From positions 62,001-126,000 of the forward strand of contig CABZMT010000002.1 of NCBI GenBank assembly GCA_902526965.1: a stretch of DNA of 64,000 nucleotides. Direction: 5' to 3'. The translations under genes and the position numbers were made by a program. Below the pieces are notes generated by a model that saw only the letters and a list, made by a program, of their open reading frames with translations, did no database searches and was not told where the DNA came from. This DNA is from an uncultured Alphaproteobacteria bacterium (lineage in GTDB: Bacteria; Pseudomonadota; Alphaproteobacteria; HIMB59). This document shows, piece by piece, positions 1-7,907 of this stretch (position 1 is the stretch's first letter; each line of letters starts with the position of its first letter).

Positions 1-642
1 TTTGTTATCATCTGATAAGAAATTTTGAAATTCTTTGAGAAACTCTATTTTGATTTCAATAATAGACTTACCTATATCAAAAAGTTGTTTATCGATTGAA
101 ATAAGCCATGAAATATCCTGTGAGGATTGCAATATTCTTTTTTTTTCTCTTCTTAGCTTAGTGTATTGATTCAATAAACTGAATAATTTTGGTTCAAAAT
201 AACAAATAATTCGATTGATAGTATTTCTTTGATATTGAGTATCTTTAATAAAATAAACCTTATCTATCTCCGTAAACCAAAATAGTTGAAAAATATCCAA
301 TAATTTTTGTTGTTGTATTTTTTTATCATTTAAAAAATATTGTTTAGACCATCTTTCATCTTTGTTACTTAATTCAATAGTCAAATGATTTTCTAAATCC
401 TCATTCTCAAAATCAAATGTAATAGAACTCTTTAATTTTTCTTGTTTTTGAAAAATAAAATTTTGTATTCCATCTTTTCTAAAGCCTGTGCCAGGGCATA
501 AAAAACTTATGGCCTCTAAAATATTGGTCTTTCCAACGGCATTCTTTCCTTTAAACAAAGTATGTTCAAATTTAAAAACTTCTTTTTTGTTTATGAAATT
601 TCTGTAGTTAGATAACTGTAAACCCTTCAGTGGTGGGGACAA
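1..642 (-). CDS. recF: DNA replication and repair protein RecF, partial (3' end beyond window)
   Basis: This is the N-terminal 214 codons of RecF, an SMC-like ATPase that helps load RecA at single-strand gaps. The frame is open to base 1, so the C-terminus lies outside the window. Residues 32-40 read GKNAVGKTN, the Walker A loop of the RecF family, followed by ILEAISFLCPG. The first codons (LKGLQLSNYRNF) match the usual RecF opening. The start I prefer is the TTG at 640-642, which directly abuts the dnaN stop with no spacer, so translation is probably coupled. The order dnaA-dnaN-recF is the classic replication-initiation cluster. The identity is clear; the start codon is the only doubt. Confidence 0.9.
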   Translation of the reverse strand, partial: MSPPLKGLQLSNYRNFINKKEVFKFEHTLFKGKNAVGKTNILEAISFLCPGTGFRKDGIQNFIFQKQEKLKSSITFDFENEDLENHLTIELSNKDERWSKQYFLNDKKIQQQKLLDIFQLFWFTEIDKVYFIKDTQYQRNTINRIICYFEPKLFSLLNQYTKLRREKKRILQSSQDISWLISIDKQLFDIGKSIIEIKIEFLKEFQNFLSDDNK

Positions 643-1752
643 TTAAATTCTCATTGGCATTAAAATATATAAACTTGTTGGATCTTTAGGGTCCTTTACT
701 ATGACTGGTGATGATTGGTTGAGCAACTCTAAGATCATAGTGTCTCCTTCAATCACGTCTTGTAAATCCAAAATATATTTTGAGTTAAAAAGTATTTCTA
801 AACCCTCAGCAGCGTAGTTTGCTGCAACCTCTTCGTCTCCTTTGTTGCTGTCCGTGCTTGTAGCCATAATCTTAATACTATTATTTTCAAATTGTAATTT
901 AACTGTGGGTGTTTTGTCTTGATTTACAGTCGAGACTCTATCAATAGCATTAAAAAATGGTTCCGCTTCAACTTGCAGTAATTTGTCATTAGATACAGGT
1001 ATTACTTTTTCGTAATCTGGGAAAGTTCCATCGATAAGCTTACTTATTATTATGAAATTATCTGCTTCTAAGCTTACCTGAGTATCTGTGCATATTATTT
1101 TTACCTTACCTTCAAAGTCCCCTAACATACGGTCTAACTGAAGTATAAATTTTCTTGGGAGAATGATACCTGATATGTTGATAACATTTGCTAGATCTAA
1201 CTCTGTCTTAGCTAATCTATGACCGTCAGTAGCAACGCATCTTAAAGTAGACTTTGCGCCATTGGTGACAGTATGAAAGTAAATACCATTGAGATAATAT
1301 CTTGTCTCTTCGGCAGATATTGCAAATTTTGTTTTATTAAAGAGTCTTTTAATCTGTGGTATTAATATCTCGAAAGAGTTTGTTGGGTCTAACGGTACAA
1401 ACTTTGGGAACTCGTCTGCCGTTAATGCATTTAATTCGAAAACGGAGTTATCAGAGTTTATTATTAGTCTATTTCCCTCTAATTTACATTTTACAATAGA
1501 GTTTTTTTTTGTTTTACGAATTATATCAGTAAGTATTCTGGAGTTGACCGTTGCTTCACCGTTTTTTGAAGAGTCAGTTGAAACAAACTCTCGAATAGAA
1601 ATGTCCATATCTGTTGATCTTATTTCAATTTGGCTGTTGTCACATTTAATATAGATATTGGATAAAATTGGAATAGTCGATCTACTATCAACAATTGAAC
1701 TGACATGAGTTAAAACTCTTAAAAAAGCCTCTCGACTAACTCTAAAATCCAT
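643..1752 (-). CDS. dnaN: DNA polymerase III beta subunit (sliding clamp)
   Basis: This encodes the ring-shaped processivity clamp that tethers DNA polymerase III to DNA. It is 369 residues, a normal length for the three-domain DnaN fold. Recognisable features are the N-terminal segment VLTHVSSIVDSRSTIPILSN, the ATDGHRLA motif of the central domain, GTFPDYEKVIP, and the C-terminal YILMPMRI, which matches the conserved MPMR(L/I) tail. The start codon abuts the dnaA stop and the stop codon abuts the recF start, so dnaA, dnaN and recF appear to form one transcript. Confidence 0.97.
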   Translation of the reverse strand: MDFRVSREAFLRVLTHVSSIVDSRSTIPILSNIYIKCDNSQIEIRSTDMDISIREFVSTDSSKNGEATVNSRILTDIIRKTKKNSIVKCKLEGNRLIINSDNSVFELNALTADEFPKFVPLDPTNSFEILIPQIKRLFNKTKFAISAEETRYYLNGIYFHTVTNGAKSTLRCVATDGHRLAKTELDLANVINISGIILPRKFILQLDRMLGDFEGKVKIICTDTQVSLEADNFIIISKLIDGTFPDYEKVIPVSNDKLLQVEAEPFFNAIDRVSTVNQDKTPTVKLQFENNSIKIMATSTDSNKGDEEVAANYAAEGLEILFNSKYILDLQDVIEGDTMILELLNQSSPVIVKDPKDPTSLYILMPMRI

Positions 1753-3120
1753 TTAGGAAGTTTGCAATATTCTAGTCAAAAGTTCAATATCTTCTGCTAA
1801 GTTAGGGTCATTAACCATAATTTCTTCAATAGTCTTAATAGCATGGATAACTGTAGTGTGGTCTCTGCCACCAAATTTTCTACCAATTTCAGGTAAAGAT
1901 CTTGTTGTAATTGATTTTGCTAAATACATAGCTACCTGTCTTGGACGCGCAACAGATCTTGATCTTCTAGGAGAATGCATATCTGAAAGTTTAATATTGT
2001 AATGCTCAACAACTTTCTTTTGGATTTCATCAATTGTAATTTTTCTAGAGTTAGTTCTTAGTAAATCTTTTAAAACATCTTTCACAAGGTCAACAGATAT
2101 TTCAGAGTCCTGAATTGATGCATGAACAGCCAGTCTATTTAAAGCACCTTCCATTTCTCTGACATTATTAGTAATTTTATTTGCTAAAAATTCCATCACT
2201 TCTTGTTTTAGTTGTAAAGATTTTTGCTCAGCTTTTGCTTGAAGGATACCTAATCGTAACTCATAGGTTAAAGGGTGTATATCTGCAACTAATCCCCAGC
2301 CTAATCTAGATTTTAATCTATCCTCTAAGCCGTCAAGATCTGCGGGTGATTTATCTGCTGAAATAATAATTTGTCTTTTTTTGTCAATTAAAGTGTTAAA
2401 AGTATGGAAAAATTCTTCTTGGGTATTATCTTTACCAATAATAAATTGCACATCATCTATCATAAGAACATCTACTGATCTGAACTGTTCTTTAAAACTC
2501 ATAATATTTTTAAACCTGAGAGCTTTGATAAATTGATACATAAATTTTTCTGCAGTTAAATAAACAACATTTTTTTTTGGATTTCTTTTTTTTATATTCC
2601 AAGCTACTGCATGCATTAAATGTGTTTTACCTAAACCAACGCCTCCATACAAAAATAATGGATTAAAACTTACTACCTCTGATTGCGCAACTCGTTGTGC
2701 AGCTGCATATGCTAGCTCATTGGGCTTTCCAACAATAAAATTATCAAAAGTAAATTTTGGGTCTAATGGTGCAGAGATGTCATCGTAATATGTGTCTTCA
2801 TCATCATCTTTATCTTCATAAATTACTTCTGTACCAGGAATAATACGATCATTATTCTCTTTTACGAGTATCGCTAGTTTATCAATACTATGACCTTGGT
2901 CCATATAAGCTTTTTTGATAACTGAGGCATAGTTTTTTATTATCCAATCACGTAAAAATCTTGTTGGAACTGAAAGGGTGAGAGAAGTATCTATATGAGA
3001 TTCAAAATAAATGGGTTTAATCCAATTTTGGAAGGTATCTTTGTCTAGAGATTTTTTTAATTCAGATGTTATCTTGGACCAGGACACATCTATGCCACCT
3101 TGATGCAGTTCGTCTTCCAC
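1753..3120 (-). CDS. dnaA: Chromosomal replication initiator protein DnaA
   Basis: This is the ATP-dependent initiator that melts the replication origin, 455 residues with the usual four-domain layout. Domain I is about 10-85. A short acidic linker (about 101-114) replaces the long domain II of many relatives. The AAA+ core has Walker A (GGVGLGKTH, about 159-167) and Walker B (VLMIDDVQF, about 218-226). The C-terminal DNA-binding domain carries GGRDHTTVIHAIK (about 417-429), which reads 9-mer DnaA boxes. Only 105 bases separate it from rpsT upstream and I see no perfect DnaA box (TTATNCACA) there, so the origin may lie elsewhere. Confidence 0.97.
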   Translation of the reverse strand: MEDELHQGGIDVSWSKITSELKKSLDKDTFQNWIKPIYFESHIDTSLTLSVPTRFLRDWIIKNYASVIKKAYMDQGHSIDKLAILVKENNDRIIPGTEVIYEDKDDDEDTYYDDISAPLDPKFTFDNFIVGKPNELAYAAAQRVAQSEVVSFNPLFLYGGVGLGKTHLMHAVAWNIKKRNPKKNVVYLTAEKFMYQFIKALRFKNIMSFKEQFRSVDVLMIDDVQFIIGKDNTQEEFFHTFNTLIDKKRQIIISADKSPADLDGLEDRLKSRLGWGLVADIHPLTYELRLGILQAKAEQKSLQLKQEVMEFLANKITNNVREMEGALNRLAVHASIQDSEISVDLVKDVLKDLLRTNSRKITIDEIQKKVVEHYNIKLSDMHSPRRSRSVARPRQVAMYLAKSITTRSLPEIGRKFGGRDHTTVIHAIKTIEEIMVNDPNLAEDIELLTRILQTS

Positions 3121-3182
3121 TATGTCTATTCCTTCCTCTAACGATTGGGTATTTAAACATGAAAAGTTAAAAAAGAAGAATA

Positions 3183-3200
3183 AAAAAAAACGTTTTTTTT
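3183..3200. repeat. A8-CG-T8 perfect palindrome upstream of dnaA
   Basis: An 18-base perfect palindrome made of eight A, CG and eight T lies between rpsT and dnaA. It could act as an easily melted AT tract or a weak terminator for rpsT. A low-complexity palindrome of this kind can also arise by chance in such AT-rich DNA. Confidence 0.3.
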
Positions 3201-3225
3201 GAAAAAAATATCTTGAAAAAAAGAA

Positions 3226-3492
3226 TTATTTAGAAATTGCGGAAATATCTTTTTGTAGTTTGGAAATAGTTCTTGAGGCTTTATTGAGGTGCATAATTTT
3301 CTTCTTGGTAGACTTATGCAAAACAGACATAACCATTTTTAATTTTTCCATTGATTCATCTACTTTTTTATCTTTAATGAGTCTGTCAATTGCCTTCAGT
3401 TGGGTTGAAACATTAGATTTGACTGCTTTGTTTACTGTATTTTTTCTATCAGATTGACGAAGTCTTTTTTTTGCTGATTTATGTTGTGGCAT
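3226..3492 (-). CDS. rpsT: 30S ribosomal protein S20
   Basis: This 88-residue, very basic protein is the primary 16S rRNA-binding protein S20 of the small subunit. The N-terminus MPQHKSAKKRLRQSDRK and the Ala/Lys-rich helical remainder match the family, including the KASRTISKLQK C-terminal region. It lies just upstream of dnaA on the same strand, an arrangement also found in other alphaproteobacteria. The 59-base gap upstream, between rpsT and mutM, should hold its promoter. Confidence 0.96.
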   Translation of the reverse strand: MPQHKSAKKRLRQSDRKNTVNKAVKSNVSTQLKAIDRLIKDKKVDESMEKLKMVMSVLHKSTKKKIMHLNKASRTISKLQKDISAISK

Positions 3493-3520
3493 ATAAAAAT
3501 ATTGTTAACAGGTTGTTCGT

Positions 3521-3538
3521 TTAATAACGTTAATAACT
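3521..3538. repeat. Tandem 9-mers upstream of rpsT
   Basis: Two adjacent nine-base units, TTAATAACG and TTAATAACT, sit about 30 bases upstream of the rpsT start. They are not canonical DnaA boxes. They may belong to the rpsT promoter or be chance repeats. Confidence 0.3.
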
Positions 3539-3551
3539 TATATAGATTTTT

Positions 3552-4370
3552 TTATTTTTGTAAAGCAGGTGAAAAAAAGGTCGAACGACCATTTTGAATG
3601 ATTTTTTTTATTTTATAGGATTTTTTTTTGTAAATTACATGTTTCTTTTGGTAAACCTTAAATAAACTCTGGAAACTTCCCAGTGTTCCGTCTGGAGATT
3701 TGTAATCGTTTATAGAAGAGCCTCCGTTCTTCAAAGATAATTTTAATACAAATTTGCAAGAGCTTACTAGCTGAGTCAATTCTGTTAAATTAAGAGAACT
3801 CGTAAGCCTTAGAGGGCTTAATCTTGAGTGAAAAAGTGCTTCATTTGCATAAATGTTTCCAATTCCTACTATCAAACTTTGATTAAGCAGCGCTTGTTTC
3901 AAAGATACTTTTTTGCTAATGAATTTATTATATATTTCTTTAATTTTTACCTCATTAACTAATAGATCAGTGCCATAATTATTAAAAAAAATTTTTACCT
4001 CATTTTTATCTTCAAGTCTAAAAAACATGCCAAACCGACGAGGATCATTGAAGACTATTTTAAATTTATCAAATTGAAGAACGACATGATCGTGTTTCTC
4101 TTTTTTATAATTTCCATTTAAATAAAACTTTAATCTTCCGCTCATTCCTAAATGAGCTATTAAATAATTATTATTATCTAGTCTTATAACGATATATTTT
4201 GCAAAACGTTTTACTGATATAATTTTTCTCTGAGATATAAACTCAAGATCTTTAAAGTTTAAGTTTTTTCTTAATTTTTTTTGTGACTTACTAATGGAAA
4301 TAATTTTTTTTCCTTTAACTTTTGAGGTTAAATATCTTATTGTAGTTTCTACTTCAGGTAATTCAGGCAT
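3552..4370 (-). CDS. mutM: Formamidopyrimidine-DNA glycosylase with zinc-free C-terminal finger
   Basis: MutM/Fpg removes oxidised purines such as 8-oxoguanine and nicks the abasic site. The N-terminus is PELPEVETT, with catalytic Pro1 and Glu2 (after Met removal), and the helix-two-turn-helix region contains LNQSLIVGIGNIYANEALF. At 272 residues the length is normal. The C-terminal hairpin keeps the key arginine (QNGRSTFFSPALQK), but the four zinc-binding cysteines expected around it are absent: the first Cys pair is replaced by HVIYKK and the second by SPAL. The fold may be held without metal, as in known zincless-finger relatives such as NEIL1. Its ATG interlocks with the divergent ubiE start. 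Nei is unlikely given the full Fpg N-terminus. Confidence 0.9.
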   Translation of the reverse strand: MPELPEVETTIRYLTSKVKGKKIISISKSQKKLRKNLNFKDLEFISQRKIISVKRFAKYIVIRLDNNNYLIAHLGMSGRLKFYLNGNYKKEKHDHVVLQFDKFKIVFNDPRRFGMFFRLEDKNEVKIFFNNYGTDLLVNEVKIKEIYNKFISKKVSLKQALLNQSLIVGIGNIYANEALFHSRLSPLRLTSSLNLTELTQLVSSCKFVLKLSLKNGGSSINDYKSPDGTLGSFQSLFKVYQKKHVIYKKKSYKIKKIIQNGRSTFFSPALQK

Positions 4371-5070
4371 GATGTCTAAAAATAGTTCAAATCAATATAA
4401 TATTACAGATATTTTTGAAAATGTATCTCATGCAAAATATGACTTAATGAATGATGTTATGAGTCTAGGCATACATAGGCTTTGGAAAAAATATTTTGTA
4501 GATCTTGTCATATTAAAATATAACGCTAATGAAAAAATTTTAGATATAGCAAGTGGTAGTGGGGATATCTTCAATTTACTACCTATAACAAAAAATCTTT
4601 ATGCAATAGACCCTGTCTCTGAAATGCACAATATATCTCGAAAAAAAAATAAATCTAAAAATATTAATTACCAAGTAGGATATGCGGAAAAACTACCATA
4701 CAGGAAAAATTTTTTTCAAACTATAACTTGTACTTACGGTGTAAGAAATTTTAAAAATCGAAAAGATGGTTTTACTGAGATCTATAGATGCTTAAAAAAA
4801 AATGGTTATTTTTTAATTATGGAATTTGGCATACCAAAAAGAGATTTACTTAAGAATCCATATAAAAACTTTTTAAAGTATGTTCTACCTTTTACTGGTA
4901 GCATAGTCGCTAATGATAGACACAGTTATAAATACTTAGCTGAGAGTATTATTTCTTTTCCCTCTCAAATTAGTCTTGTGAATGAGCTGAAAAATATTGG
5001 TTTTTCTCATGTTAAAACTATTGATTTCATTTCTGGTGCGAACAGCATATATATATTGCAGAAAAAATGA
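4369..5070 (+). CDS. ubiE: Demethylmenaquinone/ubiquinone C-methyltransferase
   Basis: UbiE is the SAM-dependent C-methyltransferase of ubiquinone synthesis. The opening VSHAKYDLMNDVMSLGIHR is the family signature, followed by SAM motif I (ILDIASGSGDIF) and the TCTYGVRNFKNR segment. I chose ATG 4369 (or the adjacent ATG 4372). The frame is open upstream to 4294, but that stretch is the complement of mutM and gives no family-like residues. At 233 residues it is slightly short for the family because the N-terminal extension is minimal. It overlaps coaC by four bases (ATGA), so it probably heads the plus-strand run. Confidence 0.93.
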   Translation: MMSKNSSNQYNITDIFENVSHAKYDLMNDVMSLGIHRLWKKYFVDLVILKYNANEKILDIASGSGDIFNLLPITKNLYAIDPVSEMHNISRKKNKSKNINYQVGYAEKLPYRKNFFQTITCTYGVRNFKNRKDGFTEIYRCLKKNGYFLIMEFGIPKRDLLKNPYKNFLKYVLPFTGSIVANDRHSYKYLAESIISFPSQISLVNELKNIGFSHVKTIDFISGANSIYILQKK

Positions 5071-5585
5071 AAATATTAATCATTATTACGGGAAGTGTTG
5101 GCTGCTACAAGTCTTTAGATTTAATTCGTGAATGTCAAAAAAAATCAATTGACTATGAAGTTATTGCAACAAAAAACACTTTTGAATTTATTTCTAAATT
5201 ATTACTTGAAACAATTTGTAATAAACAAGTTTATTCTGAGCTTTTTGATTTAGATATGGAAAAAAAAATTGGACATATAAAATTAGCTCGAGATAATTCT
5301 CATATTATTGTTTACCCTGCAACAGCTAACATTATTTCTAAATTTGCAAAGGGTTATTGTGATGATCTTGCGTTGACATGTATGATTGCAGCAAACAAAC
5401 CTATATATTTTGCTCCTGCTATGAACAAAGAAATGTGGGCTAATCCGATTATTCAAAATAATGTGGACTATTTAAAGAAAATTGGTCATCAGTTTATTGG
5501 GCCTGATGATGGATCTTTAGCCTGTGGTGAATATGGAAGTGGTCGATTAGTTGACCCTGGGGAAATACTAAATCAACTTAAATAA
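5067..5585 (+). CDS. coaC: Phosphopantothenoylcysteine decarboxylase (CoaC domain as a separate protein)
   Basis: This flavoprotein decarboxylates 4'-phosphopantothenoylcysteine in coenzyme A synthesis. The fold matches the N-terminal half of bifunctional CoaBC: active-site His70 (GHIKLAR), PATANIISKFAKG, PAMNKEMW with Asn120, and the substrate-lid Cys153 in SLACGEYGSGR. These are the equivalents of E. coli His75, Asn125 and Cys158. The protein ends at residue 172, just where the linker to CoaB would begin. The next gene is in the same frame, separated only by one TAA. It is either a split gene or a stop that is read through. Confidence 0.92.
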   Translation: MKILIIITGSVGCYKSLDLIRECQKKSIDYEVIATKNTFEFISKLLLETICNKQVYSELFDLDMEKKIGHIKLARDNSHIIVYPATANIISKFAKGYCDDLALTCMIAANKPIYFAPAMNKEMWANPIIQNNVDYLKKIGHQFIGPDDGSLACGEYGSGRLVDPGEILNQLK

Positions 5586-6224
5586 GTGAAAAAAGCATTA
5601 ATAACCATTGGGTCTACTCGAGAGTATATTGATCCGGTAAGATATATCTCTAATGAGTCGTCGGGTCGGCAAGGTATGGCCTTAATAAAAAGTCTTTTAA
5701 AATCTAATTATAAAATTATTTGTTTACATGGATATATTCAAGTTAAACAAATAGTTTCGAAAAATGTTAAGTATATTTTTACTTCCAGTGCTAAAGATAT
5801 GTTAAAAGAAGCAGAAAAATATAAGTCAGTAGATTTAGGAATTTTTAATGCAGCGGTTAGTGACTATAAAGTTGAAAAATATAGTAAAGTGAAAATAAAA
5901 AAAAATAGTGGCTTATCTTTGAAACTGATTAACAATCCTGATGTTTTAAAATCAATGTCGACTGGAAAAAATAAACCCAAAATTACAGTTGGGTTTGCGT
6001 ATGAAACTGACAATGTATTGCAGAATGCGAAAAGAAAACTATTAAGCAAAAATTGTGATTTTATTATTTTAAACTATCCAACACCTAAAAATAAAATTTT
6101 TAATACCAACTATAACAATGGTATTTTGATTGGGAGATCGGGTGCTTTATTAAAAATAGGTAGTGTTAGCAAAACAATTTTTGCTGATAAGATAGTTAAA
6201 TATCTTGAAAATATTAAAACTTAA
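5586..6224 (+). CDS. coaB: Phosphopantothenate--cysteine ligase (CoaB domain as a separate protein)
   Basis: This enzyme joins cysteine to 4'-phosphopantothenate, the step before CoaC. The first residues, KKALITIGSTREYIDPVRYI, are the nucleotide-binding start of the CoaB domain, followed by SNESSGRQG and FNAAVSDYKV. The start is GTG 5586, immediately after the coaC TAA and in the same frame, with no obvious Shine-Dalgarno. At 212 residues it covers the whole CoaB domain. The downstream dut start lies next to or within its last codons. Identity is clear; whether it is made alone or by stop read-through is open. Confidence 0.9.
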   Translation: MKKALITIGSTREYIDPVRYISNESSGRQGMALIKSLLKSNYKIICLHGYIQVKQIVSKNVKYIFTSSAKDMLKEAEKYKSVDLGIFNAAVSDYKVEKYSKVKIKKNSGLSLKLINNPDVLKSMSTGKNKPKITVGFAYETDNVLQNAKRKLLSKNCDFIILNYPTPKNKIFNTNYNNGILIGRSGALLKIGSVSKTIFADKIVKYLENIKT

Positions 6225-6225
6225 T

Positions 6226-6669
6226 ATGGTTGATATTAAAGTAAATAAAATAGATGACAGAGTTGATCTTCCAGCTTATGAGACATCGAAAAGCGCTGGG
6301 ATGGATATTAGAGCATTCCTACCAAATGGAAATGTTGACATTGCTCCTCAACAAACAAAGCTAATTGGGACAGGGTTGATTTTTGAAATACCTGATGGTC
6401 TCGAGGTTCAGATCAGACCTCGAAGTGGATTGGCGCTAAAAAACTCAATTACTGTTTTAAATAGCCCAGGGACCATTGATGCAGATTATAGAGGAGAAAT
6501 TAAAGTGATTTTAATTAATCATGGATCGAACAATTTTGAAGTTACCAATAAAATGAGAATTGCACAAATGGTTGTGTCAAAATATGAAAAGATTAATTTT
6601 AAGTTAGTAAGCGATTTAAATGCAACAAAGAGAGGAAGTGGTGGTTTTGGGTCAACAGGAACAAAGTAA
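6226..6669 (+). CDS. dut: dUTP diphosphatase
   Basis: Trimeric dUTPase hydrolyses dUTP to dUMP, keeping uracil out of DNA and feeding dTMP synthesis. All five family motifs are visible: AGMDIRA (1), RPRSGLALK (2), GTIDADYRGE (3), RIAQMV (4) and RGSGGFGSTG (5). I chose ATG 6226, two bases after the coaB stop, giving 147 residues that align with the usual N-terminus (VDIKVNKID). An alternative ATG at 6205 would overlap coaB and add seven residues. The Gly-rich C-terminal arm is complete. Confidence 0.95.
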   Translation: MVDIKVNKIDDRVDLPAYETSKSAGMDIRAFLPNGNVDIAPQQTKLIGTGLIFEIPDGLEVQIRPRSGLALKNSITVLNSPGTIDADYRGEIKVILINHGSNNFEVTNKMRIAQMVVSKYEKINFKLVSDLNATKRGSGGFGSTGTK

Positions 6670-7390
6670 TAAACTGATAGAGGAATTTGGAAGACAAATT
6701 CTAGTTCCTGGTATTAATGAAGCAGGACAACATAATATCTCGAAAAAAAAGGTTTGTATAATTGGATTGGGTGCCTTGGGAACAGTTGCATCACAGTATC
6801 TTGTTCGAGCTGGTGTTGGTGAAATACATCTCATTGACCACGATAAAATTGAAAAGTCAAATTTACATCGTCAGATAAATTATGATCTAAATGACGTTGG
6901 AAAGTCAAAATCAAAAATCTCAAAGCATAAACTTAAGAGTGTTAATAATACAACGATAATTAAAGAGCATACATTAAATTTTGAGTCTTTTATTGAAGAA
7001 AATCCAAGAATTAAATTTGATTTAATGTTTGATTGTACTGATAACCATCAAAACAAAATTTTTTCTTCAAAATTTTCTAAGATGACCAAGATATCTTTTG
7101 TATCTATCTCAATAAACTCATCAGAAGGAATTTATTTTGCACAAGACTATCAAGAAAATAATTCGTCATGTTTTGAGTGTCTTTTTCCATATGCTGATCA
7201 GTATCACCGCTGTTTGAACAGTGCTATGATTGGACCAGTTGCAGGCTTTGTTACTAGTTTTGCTTGTATGAAAATTTTATTTGCTCTTGCAAAAAATAAA
7301 ACTCAATTGGTGAATGAAATCAGCTTGATAGACCTTTTGACTTCAGACATAAACAAACTACAATTGGATGATAAAGATTGTCCTCACTAA
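6620..7390 (+). CDS. moeB: ThiF/MoeB/HesA-family adenylyltransferase
   Basis: Proteins of this E1-like family adenylate the C-terminal glycine of sulfur carriers such as MoaD or ThiS. The nucleotide loop GLGALG (about 49-54), the NLHRQ arginine (84) and the DCTDNH segment are present. One zinc CxxC pair is intact (C184, C187), but the second is replaced by the terminal residues C254-P-H256, so a C/H site or loss of zinc is possible. The start is uncertain: ATG 6620 lies inside dut, and GTG 6638/6641 or TTG 6647 would reduce the overlap. MoeB and ThiF cannot be separated from sequence alone. Confidence 0.82.
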   Translation: MQQREEVVVLGQQEQSNKLIEEFGRQILVPGINEAGQHNISKKKVCIIGLGALGTVASQYLVRAGVGEIHLIDHDKIEKSNLHRQINYDLNDVGKSKSKISKHKLKSVNNTTIIKEHTLNFESFIEENPRIKFDLMFDCTDNHQNKIFSSKFSKMTKISFVSISINSSEGIYFAQDYQENNSSCFECLFPYADQYHRCLNSAMIGPVAGFVTSFACMKILFALAKNKTQLVNEISLIDLLTSDINKLQLDDKDCPH

Positions 7391-7391
7391 T

Positions 7392-7907
7392 ATGAACACA
7401 TTTACACCACAATCTAGTTATAGTTACGAAGAGATTATTGAATGTGGAAAAGGAAATTTATTTGGAAAAGGGAATGCTCAACTACCCGCTCCACCCATGC
7501 TTATGTTTGACCGAATTACTAAAGTTAATAAGGATGGTGGGGTCCATGGAAAAGGCGAAATAACCGCTGAACTCGATATTAATGCTGATTTATGGTTCTT
7601 TAAGTGTCATTTTTTAGGCGATCCTATCATGCCAGGATGTTTAGGTCTTGACGCTTTATGGCAAATGTTAGGTTTTTATTTAGGTTGGCTTGGATACCCT
7701 GGAAAAGGTCGTGCTTTAGGAGTTGGGGAAATCAAATTTGTAGAAGAAATAAAGCCAGATAAAGAATTAATTGAATATAAGGTTAGTTTAAAAAAATCTT
7801 TGAATAAAAAAGGGCTATCAATTGGTTATGGAGATGGACAAATAATACACAAAGAAAAAATAATATATCACGCTAATGATTTAAGAGTGGGTTTGTTTAA
7901 TGAGTAA
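7392..7907 (+). CDS. fabA: 3-hydroxydecanoyl-ACP dehydratase/isomerase
   Basis: FabA dehydrates 3-hydroxydecanoyl-ACP and isomerises the product to cis-3-decenoyl-ACP, the branch point to unsaturated fatty acids. The active-site block [20 protein letters not shown] contains catalytic His73 and Asp87 (E. coli His70 and Asp84), followed by [15 protein letters not shown] 7392, just after the previous stop, gives 171 residues, the normal size. It overlaps fabB by eight bases, forming a fabA-fabB-fabI unit. Confidence 0.97.
   Translation: MNTFTPQSSYSYEEIIECGKGNLFGKGNAQLPAPPMLMFDRITKVNKDGGVHGKGEITAELDINADLWFFKCHFLGDPIMPGCLGLDALWQMLGFYLGWLGYPGKGRALGVGEIKFVEEIKPDKELIEYKVSLKKSLNKKGLSIGYGDGQIIHKEKIIYHANDLRVGLFNE

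Noticed and set aside
3121-3225. Replication origin upstream of dnaA
   Set aside because: AT-rich with a palindrome but without any TTATNCACA box, so no origin is called.
4294-4368. N-terminal extension of the ubiE frame
   Set aside because: It is the complement of mutM codons and gives residues without similarity to UbiE; ATG 4369 or 4372 fits the family.
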